The notes: generated by a model not told the origin, from the sequence alone. A stretch of DNA of 64,000 bases from Beta vulgaris subsp. vulgaris (GCF_026745355.1 NC_079208.1:47259577-47323576); one strand, 5' to 3'. Counted from the stretch's first letter, positions 35,392 to 48,608 are shown. Program-made: numbers and translations.

Positions 35392-37970
35392 TATAAATGC
35401 AACCTATGACCTTATCCTATTAGAGCTATAACTAGAAATAGTAAGCAAGACACGAAAATATCAACAAAATTTCCTAATCCAAAGAAGAAATCACAATAAT
35501 GTCTATATAGTTTTTCTATAAGTATGAAGATAACGAGGAGTGAAACCAATTGAAGGAGGAAGAATGTTAATTATGTGGAGGATAGACTGCTTTGACAACA
35601 CATTCTAATACATATTCTCTGTTTCTAGATAAATACTTTACATAGTCGTAATTTTACTTGTGAAAATCAAAGGTGTCCAAAAGCAATATGTATAACAAGT
35701 AATATAACATTTTTATTTTTTATTGGTTTAGGAAGTAAAAAGAAACGGAAAAAGCATATGTACGAAGTTAGCAAATTGAGTGGGTCGATATGACTAATAT
35801 TTTATTTATACATGAATTAAATAAACGTCTTTTATATTATTTTGAGCAGTCAATATATGTTTTGTTATCTTAAATAAAAATTATGTTTTGCAAAATACGA
35901 TGTGGACTCTTCATTAACTATGTCTCTCATTTCGGGTGTGTTTTTTACACCTTAAAAAAATTAATTTTTAGGTTTGATCAGATGCAATCATTACTGTTGA
36001 TTAGGTTTGATCAGATGCAATCATTATTGTTGATTAGGTTTCAAACAGGTGCAAACAAAAGAATGAAATTAGGGTTGATCAGGTCCAAATTGATATATTA
36101 ATTTCAATTTAGATAAATTCAGGTGAAGAGAACATAATCTTACTCTGTCAAATCTCATGTGACACAAAGTCCTTCAATAACATTATGTCTTTCAATCCAA
36201 TATTTATATGATTGCATATGAACTCACTTTTATATATATATATATATATATCAATCTTAGTGTCTTTGCTAACATCACCAATGATCTTAATACATATGAG
36301 CTTTTTCTTCATGGTCCTCTAGCATCCTCGCACCCAGAAGTTTGTGGAAAACAACGTTGATCATCTTCCCCTGTAACATGACCAAAGAGAGGGAAGTGTG
36401 GAGGTACAAGTTATTGTATTCGGAAGCAATTACTGCAAGAGACGAAAAATCATTAACAAACATATAACTTAGATTGAGATCAAGTTTTATTTTTATAATT
36501 TCATCCAAAAAAAAAATCCATTTGAATACCTGAATCTAGTCATGTTCATCGACCATAAAAAGTTCATAAGCAACCATTTCGATTAACAAAGGACTATGTA
36601 AAAACTTATACGATAGTACGTATGGGGTGTAACATGTTACATCATAACTTATTGTGTAACATACATAATGACATAGACTCCAACAATAATGACATAAAGT
36701 AAACAAACAATGACATGAATCTAATATCATTTTTATTTCATATGATTTGATTTATATTTACAGAATAAGGCTGTGATTTATGGATTATAGTCTAATAATT
36801 GTACTCAAGAATTTGTGATTACACATTTAATAATATGCGATCAAAGATTCACTAAATACTTCCACACCAAACTAATTAACTACCAATACATGAATCATAC
36901 ATAATAATTATTTATCACTAATACATGCAACAAGCCTAGACATTATCGGTCCCACTTTATAGTTTGTTACATAATCTCAATACAAGACTCATTCCAACTC
37001 TATTAAATTTCTTCTCATATTTTGGTGTGGAAAGTCTTCAAAATGACATGACACGTAGGATTGTAGGAACATCTTAAGAAAGAATTTTACTTTAGTTTTT
37101 TTTTTTTTTGAGGGAATACTTTAGGTTTTTTCTTTTGTTATAACTCAATCCAAAATCAGAAACTTAATTTTGACCTATTTGATACGTTATATTTTTATTA
37201 ATTAGCTTCTTTGTTGATTTAAATATTGATTACCTATCTTGACGAGGAATAACATTAGTGTAACCTATTTTTAATAAATTAATTATTATTTTTATTGTAT
37301 AAGGTACATTATTCTATACACGAGTGATGCATATATATCAAGGGAATTTTCTTTCATAACTGAAACCTAATTAATTGAAAAGGAAAAATGGATTTTATGA
37401 TCTATTATTATATATAAATGGATCAATATTCTAATAGTTGGGGTTGAAAGGCCAACAGGGGCAAGTGCACCTTCATAGAAATAGGGTCATTTGACCCTCT
37501 TAAATTAAGAAATTTTTGAACTTTCATTCTAAAATTTTAGACTTTAGAAAATTGGTTAGGAAATTTTAACTACTTGATAATCCAAATTAAAATTAATCAA
37601 CCCCCCAACACTATATATTTTTCAGGATTTTGTCAATGGTGCGCAAGAGAAGCAATATAATCTTCTTCGTTGATAAGAAGTTGGATCTTCCAAAAAAAAT
37701 TGTTGTTATTTCGTAGAGGATTTAAGATTATCATGACAAGTTACTATGCTAAGTTTACTTTTTTTCTTTAATTGAATTTGTTTTACTACATATTTTACAG
37801 TTTGAACAATCTGAACCATTTTTATTAATTTTGGGATATTTCGTCTTGTGAATATTCAACTTTCTCCTCCCTCCTCTTTTCTATGTATATGACTCGAATG
37901 CTTTTTTTCCACCTTATATTCTACTAGTAAATATTAACAAGGACCAAATATTATTGAATGAGGGGAATTA
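35392..37970. other. Intergenic AT-rich region with small repeats
   Basis: No gene recognised. A 33-bp unit (ttaggtttgatcagatgcaa…) is tandemly repeated at ~35967-36045, and a (TA)n run lies at 36231-36251. The minus-strand frame 36287-36508 (72 codons) has no family likeness. Near 37455-37500 the text ggggcaagtgcacc…gggtcatttgaccct recalls decayed hAT-type (zf-MYM) elements, but too weakly to call. Confidence 0.4.
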
Positions 37971-38125
37971 TGTGGGAGTTCAATGGTTGGAGCTCCCACT
38001 TCCCAATCTCATAGTTGGGGAGGTCGGAAGTTTGACTCTCATCAACCTCATAGTTAGGGCATTTATGTGGATATTTGCTTCTGGGTATAAATCTCCACTT
38101 TTCAGTTTATGAAAGTTCCTTTGCA
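37971..38125 (+). mobile_element. Possible second-family tRNA-derived SINE
   Basis: The layout tgggagttcaatggttggagc, then gaggtcggaagtttgactctc about 40 bp on, matches the spacing of tRNA A and B boxes, with a degenerate B box. A downstream ttatgtggatatttgcttctggg body follows. Neither a target duplication nor a poly(A) tail could be fixed. Confidence 0.35.
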
Positions 38126-39405
38126 GGGTTGAAATCCCCTTTTTACCCCTAATTCACGAGAACTGAGCTTTGCAATGACAACCTTGTTACATTAAATATC
38201 TAATTCTTGCCATGTGGACTTGTGGCGGGTCCATGAACCTTGGATGCCCTACTCTAGTTTGCAAAAACAAATTCTGACGTGGAAAGAACACAAATTTTTT
38301 AGGAAGGTCAGATATTTTATTTCAGAAAAGACGGAGGAAAAAACCGGCTCTTGAGATTATCAAACGTTACTTAGTAAAAGCCCATCCTACGTGTCAGTTT
38401 TAAGCTAATCTTTAACAGTTGTACAAGCCACATACATTATTACATTTCCTGTTATGGATAAAGCCCACAAAATATAGTTACAAGTGGCACTTGCCTACCT
38501 ACTCATTCAAATGTGCAAGAATAAAAACATTAATGACTAAAGTTGTTGGTGATCTAGTCATACTTACATCTACATGTTACCATCTTGCAAGTTTTCTCTA
38601 GTTATTATCAATAAATTTGTAGAATATTTATTAGCAATAGGATTGGAGAATAGATGAAATTTGTGAAGAAGAATGATTGGAAAATAAAATCATTTAGCTA
38701 GACTTCAAAAAAGTTTGAATTGACAACATATTATTATCATAGTGTAGAAAAGTAATAATAAAACACAATATAAAAAACGGAGGAAGTGGCAAAATTATCC
38801 CCTACACTTTTATTAATTGTGCAAGTTTTTTTAAAACCTTTGGTTTCATCAGATTGATTCCAATACTTAAACAAATTGCGCATTACCAATACCCTTCATT
38901 TTCTGACCAAAATATTGTTGGTAAATGGCGTGGCAATTGACATGGTAAAGAAGTTTTAGAACAATTTTTAGTATGTACTTGGCTTTTGGTTAGGTGAGAA
39001 ATAAGGAAAAGCGCTATCCACATTATCTCTTATTATAATCCTTTCACCCTAAGTGTCCTTTCCTTGTTGGCGAAAGTGCTAATGAGGGGGAAAGGGAAGG
39101 AATAATTAGGGGTAACGAAAGAAGAAAAGGGTTGATAAAAAAAATGGAGGGAAAAGATACATTAATCAACAATTGCAAGGCACGTGATCGAGTCAATAAC
39201 AGAAAGTAGTTAGCGGTTCAAAATTCGATCAAATGAGTGCTATATAACAACTTCTTTTCTGAAGAGTCTTTTTGTTGATTCTAACATTTTTTCCTATATT
39301 AATAAATTTTTGTATTGTACTCGTATCTATACTCTTGGTATAATCTATAAGGAAAGTCTCCTCAATAGAGTTTTCATATTTTCTTAATACAACTACATGT
39401 AGTAA
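38126..39405. other. Intergenic, possible truncated TIR element end
   Basis: No gene. At 38777-38791 acggaggaagtggc resembles a Stowaway tip. Immediately inside, 38800-38920 reads like the terminal repeats elsewhere in the window (ttatcccctaca…aattgtgcaagt…ccaataccctt), but no inverted partner was found. Confidence 0.3.
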
Positions 39406-39415
39406 TATAATTAGA

Positions 39416-40126
39416 GGGTTACTAAACGCAGGTTCACTTTACTAACGTATCCCAAAAAACCCTTATAATCCTATTCTCTCTAAAAAAGTCTTTCTCTAAG
39501 AATATTCTCTCCTCCTCCTTTCTAACTGTTAGAGGAAAAAACTTCATAGAAGACCTAATTCACAAATTTTAATCTGGTACTCAATGGACGATAATTTTGA
39601 CTCAAGCGAATTTCAATCTGATGTATGTTGTTCATTTTTTTCGTCATTATGCATTGTCGGGCGATTATTATGCATCGATTTGCCTTATTTCGTGCAATTT
39701 GCATGAAACAGAAAAGACTGTTTTGTTCAATCTGCACAAAACAGTCTATTCTATTTCATGCAGATTGCCCGAAATAGTCTATTCGGTTTTACGCAGATTA
39801 CACGAAACTGTAAATTCGAACCTTCAATAATTTTCGCAGTTTTCTTTCAAATTGTAACTCGCAATTTGTTGTTTGCTATTTTGAAACCATGAAAATGGAT
39901 AAAGGAGGAAGAGAAATTACTGAATTTGTTGTCTTGTTATGGAGAAATCACTCAAAAATGGAGGAATTCTTAGAAATTAAATTGGTACAACCCTAGAAAA
40001 AAGCCAGAGAAATGGTAGAGGGAAAAAGTAGACAGAAATTGGTAGATGGTGAATAGAGTTATAAGGGGTATATTCGGTATTTTACCGGGCTACGTTAGTA
40101 AATTGAGATTGCATTTAGCAAGCATG
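39416..40126. mobile_element. 711-bp Mutator-like TIR element
   Basis: The left arm ttactaaacgcaggttcac…tttactaacgtatccc matches the complement of the right end (ttgctaaatgcaatctcaa…tttactaacgtagccc). Both continue to a shared cccttataa, so the TIRs are ~60-70 bp. The flanks are tataattaga and tataattaaa, a 10-bp duplication with one change. Inside, a degenerate ~34-bp repeat (…catgaaacag…ttgcccgaaatagtctattc…) at 39690-39815 creates the NLHETEK-type frames. No transposase. Confidence 0.65.
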
Positions 40127-40950
40127 TATAATTAAAATAATTTGGACGAAAGCGGACATAATGGTATTTCCTATGAAATGAGATATAATTCCAACAATTA
40201 TCTAGCAACACCCGATTGTAAAATACATGCAATCAACTCGGATCATCACTCGGATGAAATAACTAGTCATATTGTTGAATTGAGTAGATGATTCATACGT
40301 ACTAGATATTAAAATGGAGGCCTTGTTTCTTGCTTTTTTCATTTCGTCTTTATATGCCCTTTTTTCTTGCTTTTCCTAGATCTTTGTTATTCCTTTTTCT
40401 TTTGACGATATTTTCTTTCATTATTCTTTTTCTTTTTTGAGAGGATTTTCTTGGAATTCTTGCTTTTGCTAAATGCTAATGTATATGGATAATTGATATC
40501 TGGTATCTGTTATTATGACATTACAACATTAAACAGTCTAAGTGGCCCACTTGTTGGCACACAATCTACTTTTTTGATACAAGCCATCAATAGATTCTAT
40601 GCTGTACCCTATATGGCTGTATGTATAAGTATCTTTTTTCCCATGCATAAACTCAATGCAACAAGAATGTACTCTGGATTGTCCTCGCACAAGACACGCA
40701 TTCAGAGATTCAACAAGTATCCAACCTCCTTTTCAGTAATATTAAAATTATATTTCCATTAAGATTTGAACCTTGATCTCGTATGTGGAAGATACCCACC
40801 AAGATTATATGTGTAGGTTTAATCTGCAACACTCATATTTTTTTATTTTCGGTGATTTCATTTAAAACAATATTATTGGTGAAAAAAGTGAACTAGTCAA
40901 TAGTTAACCAATTTTGGTAGTTTGATGTTATGATCAAGTGCACTATATTA

Positions 40951-40989
40951 TATCCGGCCTTTCGGCTAAGATCAAGCTAAGAATCTAAC
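40951..40989 (+). pseudogene. U2 snRNA 5'-end-like fragment
   Basis: The string cggcctttcggctaagatca followed by agctaagaatct closely follows the 5' end of plant U2 snRNA (tctcggccttttggctaagatcaagtg…). This includes the branch-point-recognition vicinity, but similarity fades after ~35 nt. No upstream sequence element or full-length body is present, so it is a fragment or pseudogene. Confidence 0.5.
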
Positions 40990-41125
40990 TATAATAATTG
41001 CAAATAGAAACTCTTAATGCTAATTTTATGGACTATATTTGTGTGAAACTTCCAGGTGGTTTTTCTTTGTCTTGTTTACTTTCTTCTGTAGTTGCAAAAT
41101 GGACCTAGGCCGAAATAATAAACAC

Positions 41126-41192
<67 letters not shown>
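41126..41192. repeat. (TTA)n microsatellite
   Basis: About 22 uninterrupted ATT/TTA units, a likely length-polymorphic locus. Confidence 0.97.
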
Positions 41193-41193
<1 letters not shown>

Positions 41194-41420
41194 ACAAACA
41201 AGGGAAGGGGAGTGTTTTTGGCGGAACTCGATTTATTTTACACTTGTTATTTATTTATTTTTAGGTATCATAGATTGAATTATAAAAGAGAAAATATGTA
41301 TTAATCTAGGATCAGAAAATGTATTGGTGAGATGTCTAGTGTTGAAATCGATCAAGAAATGATTTTATCTCCAAGAAAGAGAGTAGAGAGCAATTAGACA
41401 ACTCAACGTGATTGAATAAA

Positions 41421-42709
41421 CGGTTATTTCACCAAATACCCCTGACAAATCAAAAAATTCACAATATACCCTCAATGTTTCAACAATTCACCATATACCC
41501 CTGACATTTCATTTTTGCGCACCAAATACCCTTTTTTTAACGTCCGTTATTTCTCCGTTAGCTTTATTTACGATTTTGCCATTATTAACCCTAAACCCTA
41601 ATTCTAATCTAACCCTAACCCTAATCTAACCCTAACCCTTACCCCAAACCTTTACCCTAACCCAGCCTAACACCCCTGCACCCTAGGCCCAACCCCCCAC
41701 CCTGACCCCTAGCCCCACCCCTTCCCCCTCCACTGCCGCATCCCCCTCCCTCCCACCGTCGGCCCCCCTCCCGGGCAACATCCCTCCTGTCGAAGCCTCC
41801 CGTCAAACGCGCAACCCCCTCCCCCTCCTGTCAGACGTGCAACCTTCCTCCCCCTCCCCCTCCTCCTCCCGTCAGATGCGCAACCCTCCTCCCCCTCCCC
41901 TTCGAATTTCGATTTTTTTTTCGGAAATGGGGGTTGCGATGGAAGGGGTTGCGGGTCCGTCGGAAATGCGAGGCAGAGGGAGGGGTTTGTCGAAAATGGG
42001 TTGCAGATCTGAAGGGAGAGGGGTTGTGGGTTTGTCGGAAATGCGAGCCAGTGGGGAGGGGGTTGCGAGTCTGACGGGGGAGGGGGTTGCGGGTCTGACG
42101 GGGGAGGGGGGTTGCGGGTTCGTCGGAAATGCGAGGCGGGGAGGGGGGGTTGTGGGTCCGTCGGAAATGCGAGCCAGTGGGGAGGGGGGTTGCGAGTCTG
42201 ACGGGGGAAGGGGGTTGCGGGTCTGACGGGGGAGGGGGGTTGCGGGTTCGTCGGAAATGCGAGGCGGCGAGGGGGGGTTGTGGGTCCGTCGGAAATGCGA
42301 GGCAGAGGCAGGGGGTTGCGAGGCAGGGGGGGGGGTTGCAGGGGTTGCGAGTCTGACGGGGGAGGGGGTTGCGGGGCTGCAGACTGGTGGGCAGTGGGGG
42401 GGGGTCAGGTGGTACGACAGTTGGGGCTGGGCTAGGGTGGAGGGGAAGGGGTGGGGTGGGGTGGTTTAGGGGTTAGATTATGATTAGGGATTAGGGTTTA
42501 GATTAGGGTTAGGAATTAGGTTTAGAAGTTAGGGTTAGGAGTTAATAATGACAAAATCGTAAATAAAGCTAACGGTGACTTAACGGCGGTTAAAAAAAGG
42601 GTATTTGGTGCACAAAAATGAAAAGTCAAGGGTATATGGTGAATTGTTGAAACATTGAGGGTATATTGTGAATTTTTTGATTTGTCGGGGGTATTTGGTG
42701 AAAAAACCG
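41421..42709. mobile_element. Long-TIR Mutator-like element 2 with telomere-like arrays
   Basis: Exact 9-bp duplication TTGAATAAA (41412-41420, 42710-42718). Tips cggttatttcacc / cggttttttcacc. TACCC motifs lie at offsets 17, 47, 76 and 107 of the left TIR. A CCCTAA-like array (~41590-41660) faces a TTAGGG-like array (~42470-42545). The core has a C-rich left half and a G-rich right half built from repeats of a block holding gtcggaaatgcgag and gtctgacgggggaggg, which produces the Gly-rich frames at 41837-42469. 1,289 bp, no transposase. Confidence 0.92.
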
Positions 42710-42915
42710 TTGAATAAATATACCCTTGTAAGGAATAAATAAAACTCTATATAACTATATAAGTGATACAACTAGGTAGCCCCAATTAGACAACTCAACA
42801 TGATTTAGAGTGTGTTTAGTTACATACTTATACATTTACAAATTTTGCAGCCTAAAGTTATGAGAACGAAAGTCAAGTTATAATTGCAATTTACCCCTCT
42901 GCTCCATTCAGTTTG

Positions 42916-43263
42916 TGTTGACAATGTTGTCAAGATGATAAACCAATTTAATGAGCCATTAGCTTTCTCAAACGTTCCCTCAACGGCTAGTTTTCATTCA
43001 TTTCTCTCGAACCTTTCATTGTTTACAGCCTAAATATATATACTACTTAGTAGTGTAACCCTAGCAGCAGTCACCAGAGGAAATTCTCATGGTCACATGA
43101 TTACAAAGTAAATGAACATGATCCAAGAGATCTTCACTAGATGACAAAACCATATAAGCTAAGTTATTACATAAAAGCCATTAAGTTGCTTGGATAGTTA
43201 CTATGGGATGAACATAAAGAAAACACATGTCCAAGAGAGCCCAATTTTACTCTTCTATCTCCA
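42916..43263 (-). repeat. Copia-1 3' LTR
   Basis: 348 bp. It matches the 52114 copy over its whole length (shared blocks such as gtaaccctagcagcagtcac), with about 8-9% differences by eye. In minus sense it starts TGGAGATAG and ends GTCAACA. Confidence 0.9.
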
Positions 43264-43278
43264 ATGCTCCCCCTCAAG
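43264..43278 (-). promoter_or_regulatory. Copia-1 polypurine tract
   Basis: Minus strand CTTGAGGGGGAGCAT, immediately upstream of the 3' LTR, where plus-strand DNA priming occurs. Confidence 0.85.
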
Positions 43279-46200
43279 CTGAGAGTGGAGAGGAGCACAC
43301 TCCCAGCTTGCTCAGTAGCAACCAATGTTGAGATGGTGGTAGTTGCTTTGTAAGGATATCTGTAAGTTGCTTGGAGGAGGGAGTATAAGTAGGACTGATA
43401 GTACCCTCTTGTGCCTTGTCTCTCAGAAAATGGCAATCAATATCCATATGCTTAGTCTTTTCATGGTGCACTGATTTGCTGAGATAACCAATACAACCTG
43501 ATTGTCACAATAAACAAGAGTGGTGCCAAGAGAGGTGAGATCAAAGGTCTTTGAGGAGCTATTTAAGCCACATGACCTCACAGATAGTGAAGGCCATTGA
43601 TCTGTATTATGCTTCGGCAGTGGATCTTGCCATTACAAACTGTTTTTTTACTCTTCCAAGAGATAGGAGACTTGCCTAAAAGAACACAAAAACCATATGT
43701 AGATCTTCTAGCATTGGGGTAGCCTGTCCAGTCACTATCACAATAGGCATTGAGCTAGGCAGTAGAGGAGGAAGCAAGGACGATACCTTGATGAGGGGAG
43801 CCTGAGAGGTATATTTGAGGATTCTTTTAGCAACCTGGAAGTGGAAAGTGGTAGGATTATGAATAAATTGTCTTAGACTATGTATGGTCTGGTGAGAGTA
43901 AGATAGATTGGTTTACGAACTAATTATTGATAGGGAGATCAGGATCAGGTAAGGGATCACCAAGCTCAGAAGTAGTCAATTTTAGATGAGTGTTCATAGG
44001 AAGCTTTAAGGGATTGTAGTGATTCATGTGGTAATGAGATAACACATCATGAAGGTATTTTATTTATAAGAGAAAAATGCCTTGTTTAGTTCTGTCAACT
44101 TCTAAGCCTAGGAAGTACCTGAGAGTACCTAGGTCTTTCATGTGAAACTGGGAGGAGAGGAATGTCTTAGCTTCATTAATGTTGTCCATACTTTTGCCAG
44201 CAACCAAAAAAATCAACCACATAAGCAAATATAACAGTGAAAGAGTCACCTTGGTTAAAAGAAAGTAGTCATATTTGGATTGAGTGAAAGAGAAAGCTTT
44301 CAAGGTAGAGTTCGGCTTGGCAAACCATTACCTAGGAGCCTGTTTTAAGCCATAAAGAGACTTAAGAAGTTTGCACACTTGAGTAGGATGGTTCCCATGA
44401 TCATTCTCCCCATATGAGCATACATAGATTCCGTGACCCATCCCCTTGTAGCCCGGTGGCATCTTCATGTACACCACTTCCTGCAAATCACCATGTAAAA
44501 ATGCAATTTTAACATCCATTTGATGTACGTACTAACCAGCCTTTAACAGATGCAACAACAAGAAATGACCTAACACTTGCCATATTAGCTACAGGGGCAA
44601 ATGTCTCTTCATAATTAATCCCATACTTTTGTCTGTTTCCCATGATGACCAATCTAGATTTATGTCTGTCAATGGTTCCATCATGGTTATATTTAGTTTT
44701 GTACAACCATCTATAGGCAATGGGTTTTTTGTGAGGTGGAGGGGTAGTAATTGACCAGGTATTTTTTTCTTCTAAGGCGATGAGCTCTTCATTCATTGTT
44801 GTAACCCATTGTGTGTGTGTGTCACAGCTTCTTTGTAATTTTTAGGTTATGGGTGTAGAACTATTTGGGAGAGAAAGCAACTGAAGTGTGTGGAGTTATA
44901 GGTTGTAGTGTGTGGAGAGATTTTGACACGGGGATGACTCAGAGAAGCATGATCAGTGTAGTAGTCATCTAACCAGGTGGGTTGTTTGTGAGACCTTGAA
45001 GAGCGTCTCACTGGAGGCTCTTGTGTATGTTGTGAGGGCTGGGAAGCATTTTGTGGATTTGGCTGGTCTAAGGCAATATTGTCACTGGTAGTAAGAAAGG
45101 GGGGTGACCTTGAAGAGCGTCTCACTGGAGGTTGGTGTGTATCTTGTGAGGGCTGGGAAACATTTTGTGGAGTTGGTTGGTCTAAGGCAACATTGTCACT
45201 GGTAGTAGGATGGGGGGGGGCTGACATTTTGAGTAGGTTGAGCAGGTTCAACATTTGGATCTTCCTCAACTACACTCTCTTCTGGTGAGTCATCGATCGG
45301 GGTCAAATGCATCAAGGCTAAATGGTCACGTTTTCTTACTAGTGGGTTGGAACACTTGATATGGGTATATTTGTTCATAAAATTTCACATCTCTACTCAC
45401 AAAGGTGAGATTTATGAGTAGATTAAGCAGTTTATATCCTTTTTGATTCTTAGGGTACCTTATAAACACACAAGGGACATCTATAAGCTTGAATTTGTCA
45501 CCTATTATGTCAGGATTTGTAGTTATAACTAGACACTCAAAGCTTTTCAATATACTATAATAAGGTTTATGAGAGTAAAGTACTTCAAATGGTGTTTGAT
45601 TTCCAAGAACTGTAGATGGCAATATGTTGGTGATGAAATTAGCAGTCATGATACATTCTCCCTAGTATTGGAGAGGAAGACCACTTTGATATCTCAAGGC
45701 TCTACCCATCTCCAGCAAGTTTATGTGTCTCCTCTCAGTTCTGCCGTTCTGTTCAAGGGTGTCCACACAACTAGTTTCATGCAAAATTCCCAGTTTAGCA
45801 TAGAAGACCTTGCATTTCTTGTCATCAACCTCCCAAGCATTGTCACTTCTCACCTTTTTCACCTTCTTATTGTACTGAGTGCTCACCATGTGGACGAATT
45901 CTTCAATGACACTTAATGCTTGACTTTTCAGCTTGAGTAGATGAATGCATTCAGTTTGAGCAGACGAATCCATGTAACTCTTCTATTATCATCTATAATG
46001 GTCAAGAAGTATTGATGACCATGTCTGGTACTCACCCTGTAGGGCCCCCAAGTATCAATGTGAATGAGGTCAAAAGGTTCCCTGGCTCTGCTGGTGCTCT
46101 TCTTCAATGGCAATTTAGTGAATTTTGCAATAGGACATGTTAAACATTCTTCTGCACAGTTGATGTTAAACCCTTACAACCCTTCGATTTTCTCAATTCT

Positions 46201-47135
46201 GTCAATGGGAGCATGACCTAGCCTGTAGTGCCACACTGTAGTTAAATTCACCTTTTTCTTCTTATTTAAAGTGTGGGGAATCTGTACTTCAGCATTGGTA
46301 GCCATCCAATTTCTTTCTTTCTTATCTTTTACACTCATACTCATCACATTTTCATACACTCTCTTAATGACATCTTTCAAAGGTTCATTGATCAAGTAGT
46401 ATATTCCTTTTACAGCTCTGCCAATTGCTATCATTTCAGAACTCACCCCATCTTGAACAATGCAGAACTCATGGTGAAACAAAACTTTACACCCTAGTTG
46501 TTGAGTGAGTTTTTGCACAGATAACAGACTGTGCTTGAATGCTGGTATATAAACCCTTTTTATTTAGGTTCAACTTTCCAGCCAACTTCACTCCTCCACA
46601 GTGAGAGACCACATATGTTTGACCTTATGACAAACTGATTTTGGGTTGATGAAGAGCTTTCACAACATTTTCAACTTGTTCAATGCTTCCTGTCATGTGA
46701 TGTGTAGCAACAGAATCTATAATCCAACCTTTGCACTCAGATTGTGCAAGGTTTCACTTAATCATCTCACCATAGTTTGTTTCGATTTCATCTCATGTGT
46801 CATCATCTCTTCTCTTTGATAGAAGAGGCAAGAGCTTCAACAACTGCTCAAGTTGAGCTGCAGTAATGCCACCTCCACTGCTACTTCCTTCATTATGGCT
46901 ACATGCATTGGCTGACATTTGTACTTTTCCACATCTTGTTTTCCTTTGTTCCACCTTCCATATGGTTGTTTGTGATCTTTTGCTTGTCCTCCTTTGTACA
47001 TCATTTCTCTATTTTTTCCTTTAAAATCTCTCTGATTCTCCACATTCTTGCTTGGAAAACCAACAACAGTCTAACATTTGTCTGATGTGTGCCTTGGTTT
47101 TCCACAAGTCTTACATGCCCAACATTTTTCTGCAT
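43274..47135 (-). pseudogene. Copia-1 gag-pol remnant
   Basis: In minus-strand order: two zinc-knuckle units (…NHAEKC, CKTCGKPRHTSDKC, ~47075-47135); the pre-integrase block (VWHYRLGHAPIDRI, ~46210); integrase with Asp in DLIHIDTWGP, Asp in KVRSDNAWE and Glu in LEQNGRTERRH (46113-45662); the RT start NTWSITTPPPHKKPIAYRWL (~44760); [20 protein letters not shown] (~44500); [10 protein letters not shown] (~44335); FHMKDLGTLRYFLGLEVD (~44140); and the RNase H tail HHEKTKHMDIDCHFLRD (~43465). The YVDD active-site box reads YVVDFF (~44210). Many stops and shifts: dead. Confidence 0.88.
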
Positions 47136-47759
47136 GATTCCCTAGCTTCCCATAGTTAGAGCATGTAAGCTCACTTCTCTTGCTATACATTGCAAACACA
47201 TCACTTTCCTGTTTCACAGATCTGAAAGCATCTCTCTATGATTCTTCTTGATGCACTATTCCACACAGAGTTTCCACACTAGGCAAGGGGCTCATCATGA
47301 ATATGTGACTTCTTTGATTCCAAAACACATCATCCAGACCATTTAACTAAAAATTAGGAATTTCCGTACCATCATCCAAGGTTAAGGGGATAGAATGTTT
47401 ATTCAGTGGTTTCACGATTTCATCATTAAAATCGTTGTTCTTCCTGTTCTCTCTGTACTGCACTAATGTAGGTTGTGATTTCAGGATCAAGTTTAGTCAC
47501 ATTTGGAAAATCTCTCAATGCATCCAACTCTTCCTATATACTTTTCATTTCAGTGTAGAAATCTGCAACACCTCTTCCTTGTTGCTTTGTTTTATACACA
47601 ACCTTGTGAAGATTATATTTTCTAGCTCCATTTGACACTGAAAACCTTGTCTCAAGTTGTTTCCAGATTTCAGTGGCATTATTTTTTTATAGATTCAGAT
47701 ACAAAGGCCAGAATCGGTGATATCACCATGTTGTTATAGCACTACTACATTAAAAGGCA

Positions 47760-48100
47760 AAGGCAACACACAAAAATCGTTGCAATAGGTCCAAAAGTCG
47801 TTGCAGTAGACCTATTGCAACGGTTTTGAACCATTGCATTTGGAGGCGTTGCAATAGGTCTAGTGCAACGACTTTTGGGGCCTATTGCAACGACTGCCAA
47901 AAAGTCGTTGCAATAGATGTAAAGAGCCGTTGCATCGTCTATAAGGTCTATTGCAACGCCTCTATATCTATAGCAACGCCATTCGATAGCTATTACAACG
48001 ATCCTAATATTCATATTGTGTCCCATTTTGGCTTCTATAGCAACGCCTCTCTATATATTACAACACTATCATATAGCTATTGCAACGCCTTTATGACGGA
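47760..48100. repeat. CACTA left subterminal repeat zone
   Basis: Around a dozen direct and inverted copies of a gttgcaatag/ctattgcaacg core in ~340 bp. The matching right zone spans ~51475-51675. The short ORFs here (47745-48026, 47826-48143) are made of this repeat. Confidence 0.85.
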
Positions 48101-48608
48101 ATTTTTTTTTAAACCCCTCCTGATGCCTACCGAAAACCTATAATATTACAGCATGGATATATATTAGTAACAATGCAACAAATGCAAAAATACTCTTGAA
48201 ATGCCAAAAATAATTGTCATATCTATATTATAATTTCCAAAATAATTAAATTAAGAGTATACATGAAAAATCCTAATTAACGAAAATTATTGTACTTAAT
48301 CAAACCTAACTAATAAATATTTGTTTTAGGACCACAAATACTTCTAATGAGTACATATAAATCATTTTTCTTCTAACCACCAAGTACCGCATCACTATAA
48401 TATAGCTAGTTAAATCTGGCCGATAGTATGTATAGTGAGACGTCTACGTTTGATCTCCTCCTGTTGGTTCATCATTCACCTAAAAATTCAAACATTGTAA
48501 TAGTTAGTAAACGTACCCATCAACAACACAAAAAAAGACAAAATTACAGTACCTTGCATTATTGCTATAATAAGAATAATGTGTGATGAAGATGACAATA
48601 TAAAGAGA

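Larger units (their letters stand above)
40137..41411. other. Intergenic region
   Basis: Contains a pyrimidine-rich stretch (40320-40440), the U2-like fragment and the TTA microsatellite listed separately. The 40493-40762 frame has no recognised domain. Confidence 0.4.

Noticed and set aside
41837..42469. Gly-rich repeat protein genes
   Set aside because: They are generated by the G-rich core repeats of long-TIR element 2; all frames are open and no homologous protein is recognised.
47745..48143. Two overlapping ORFs of ~100 codons
   Set aside because: They are composed of the CACTA subterminal gttgcaatag repeats.
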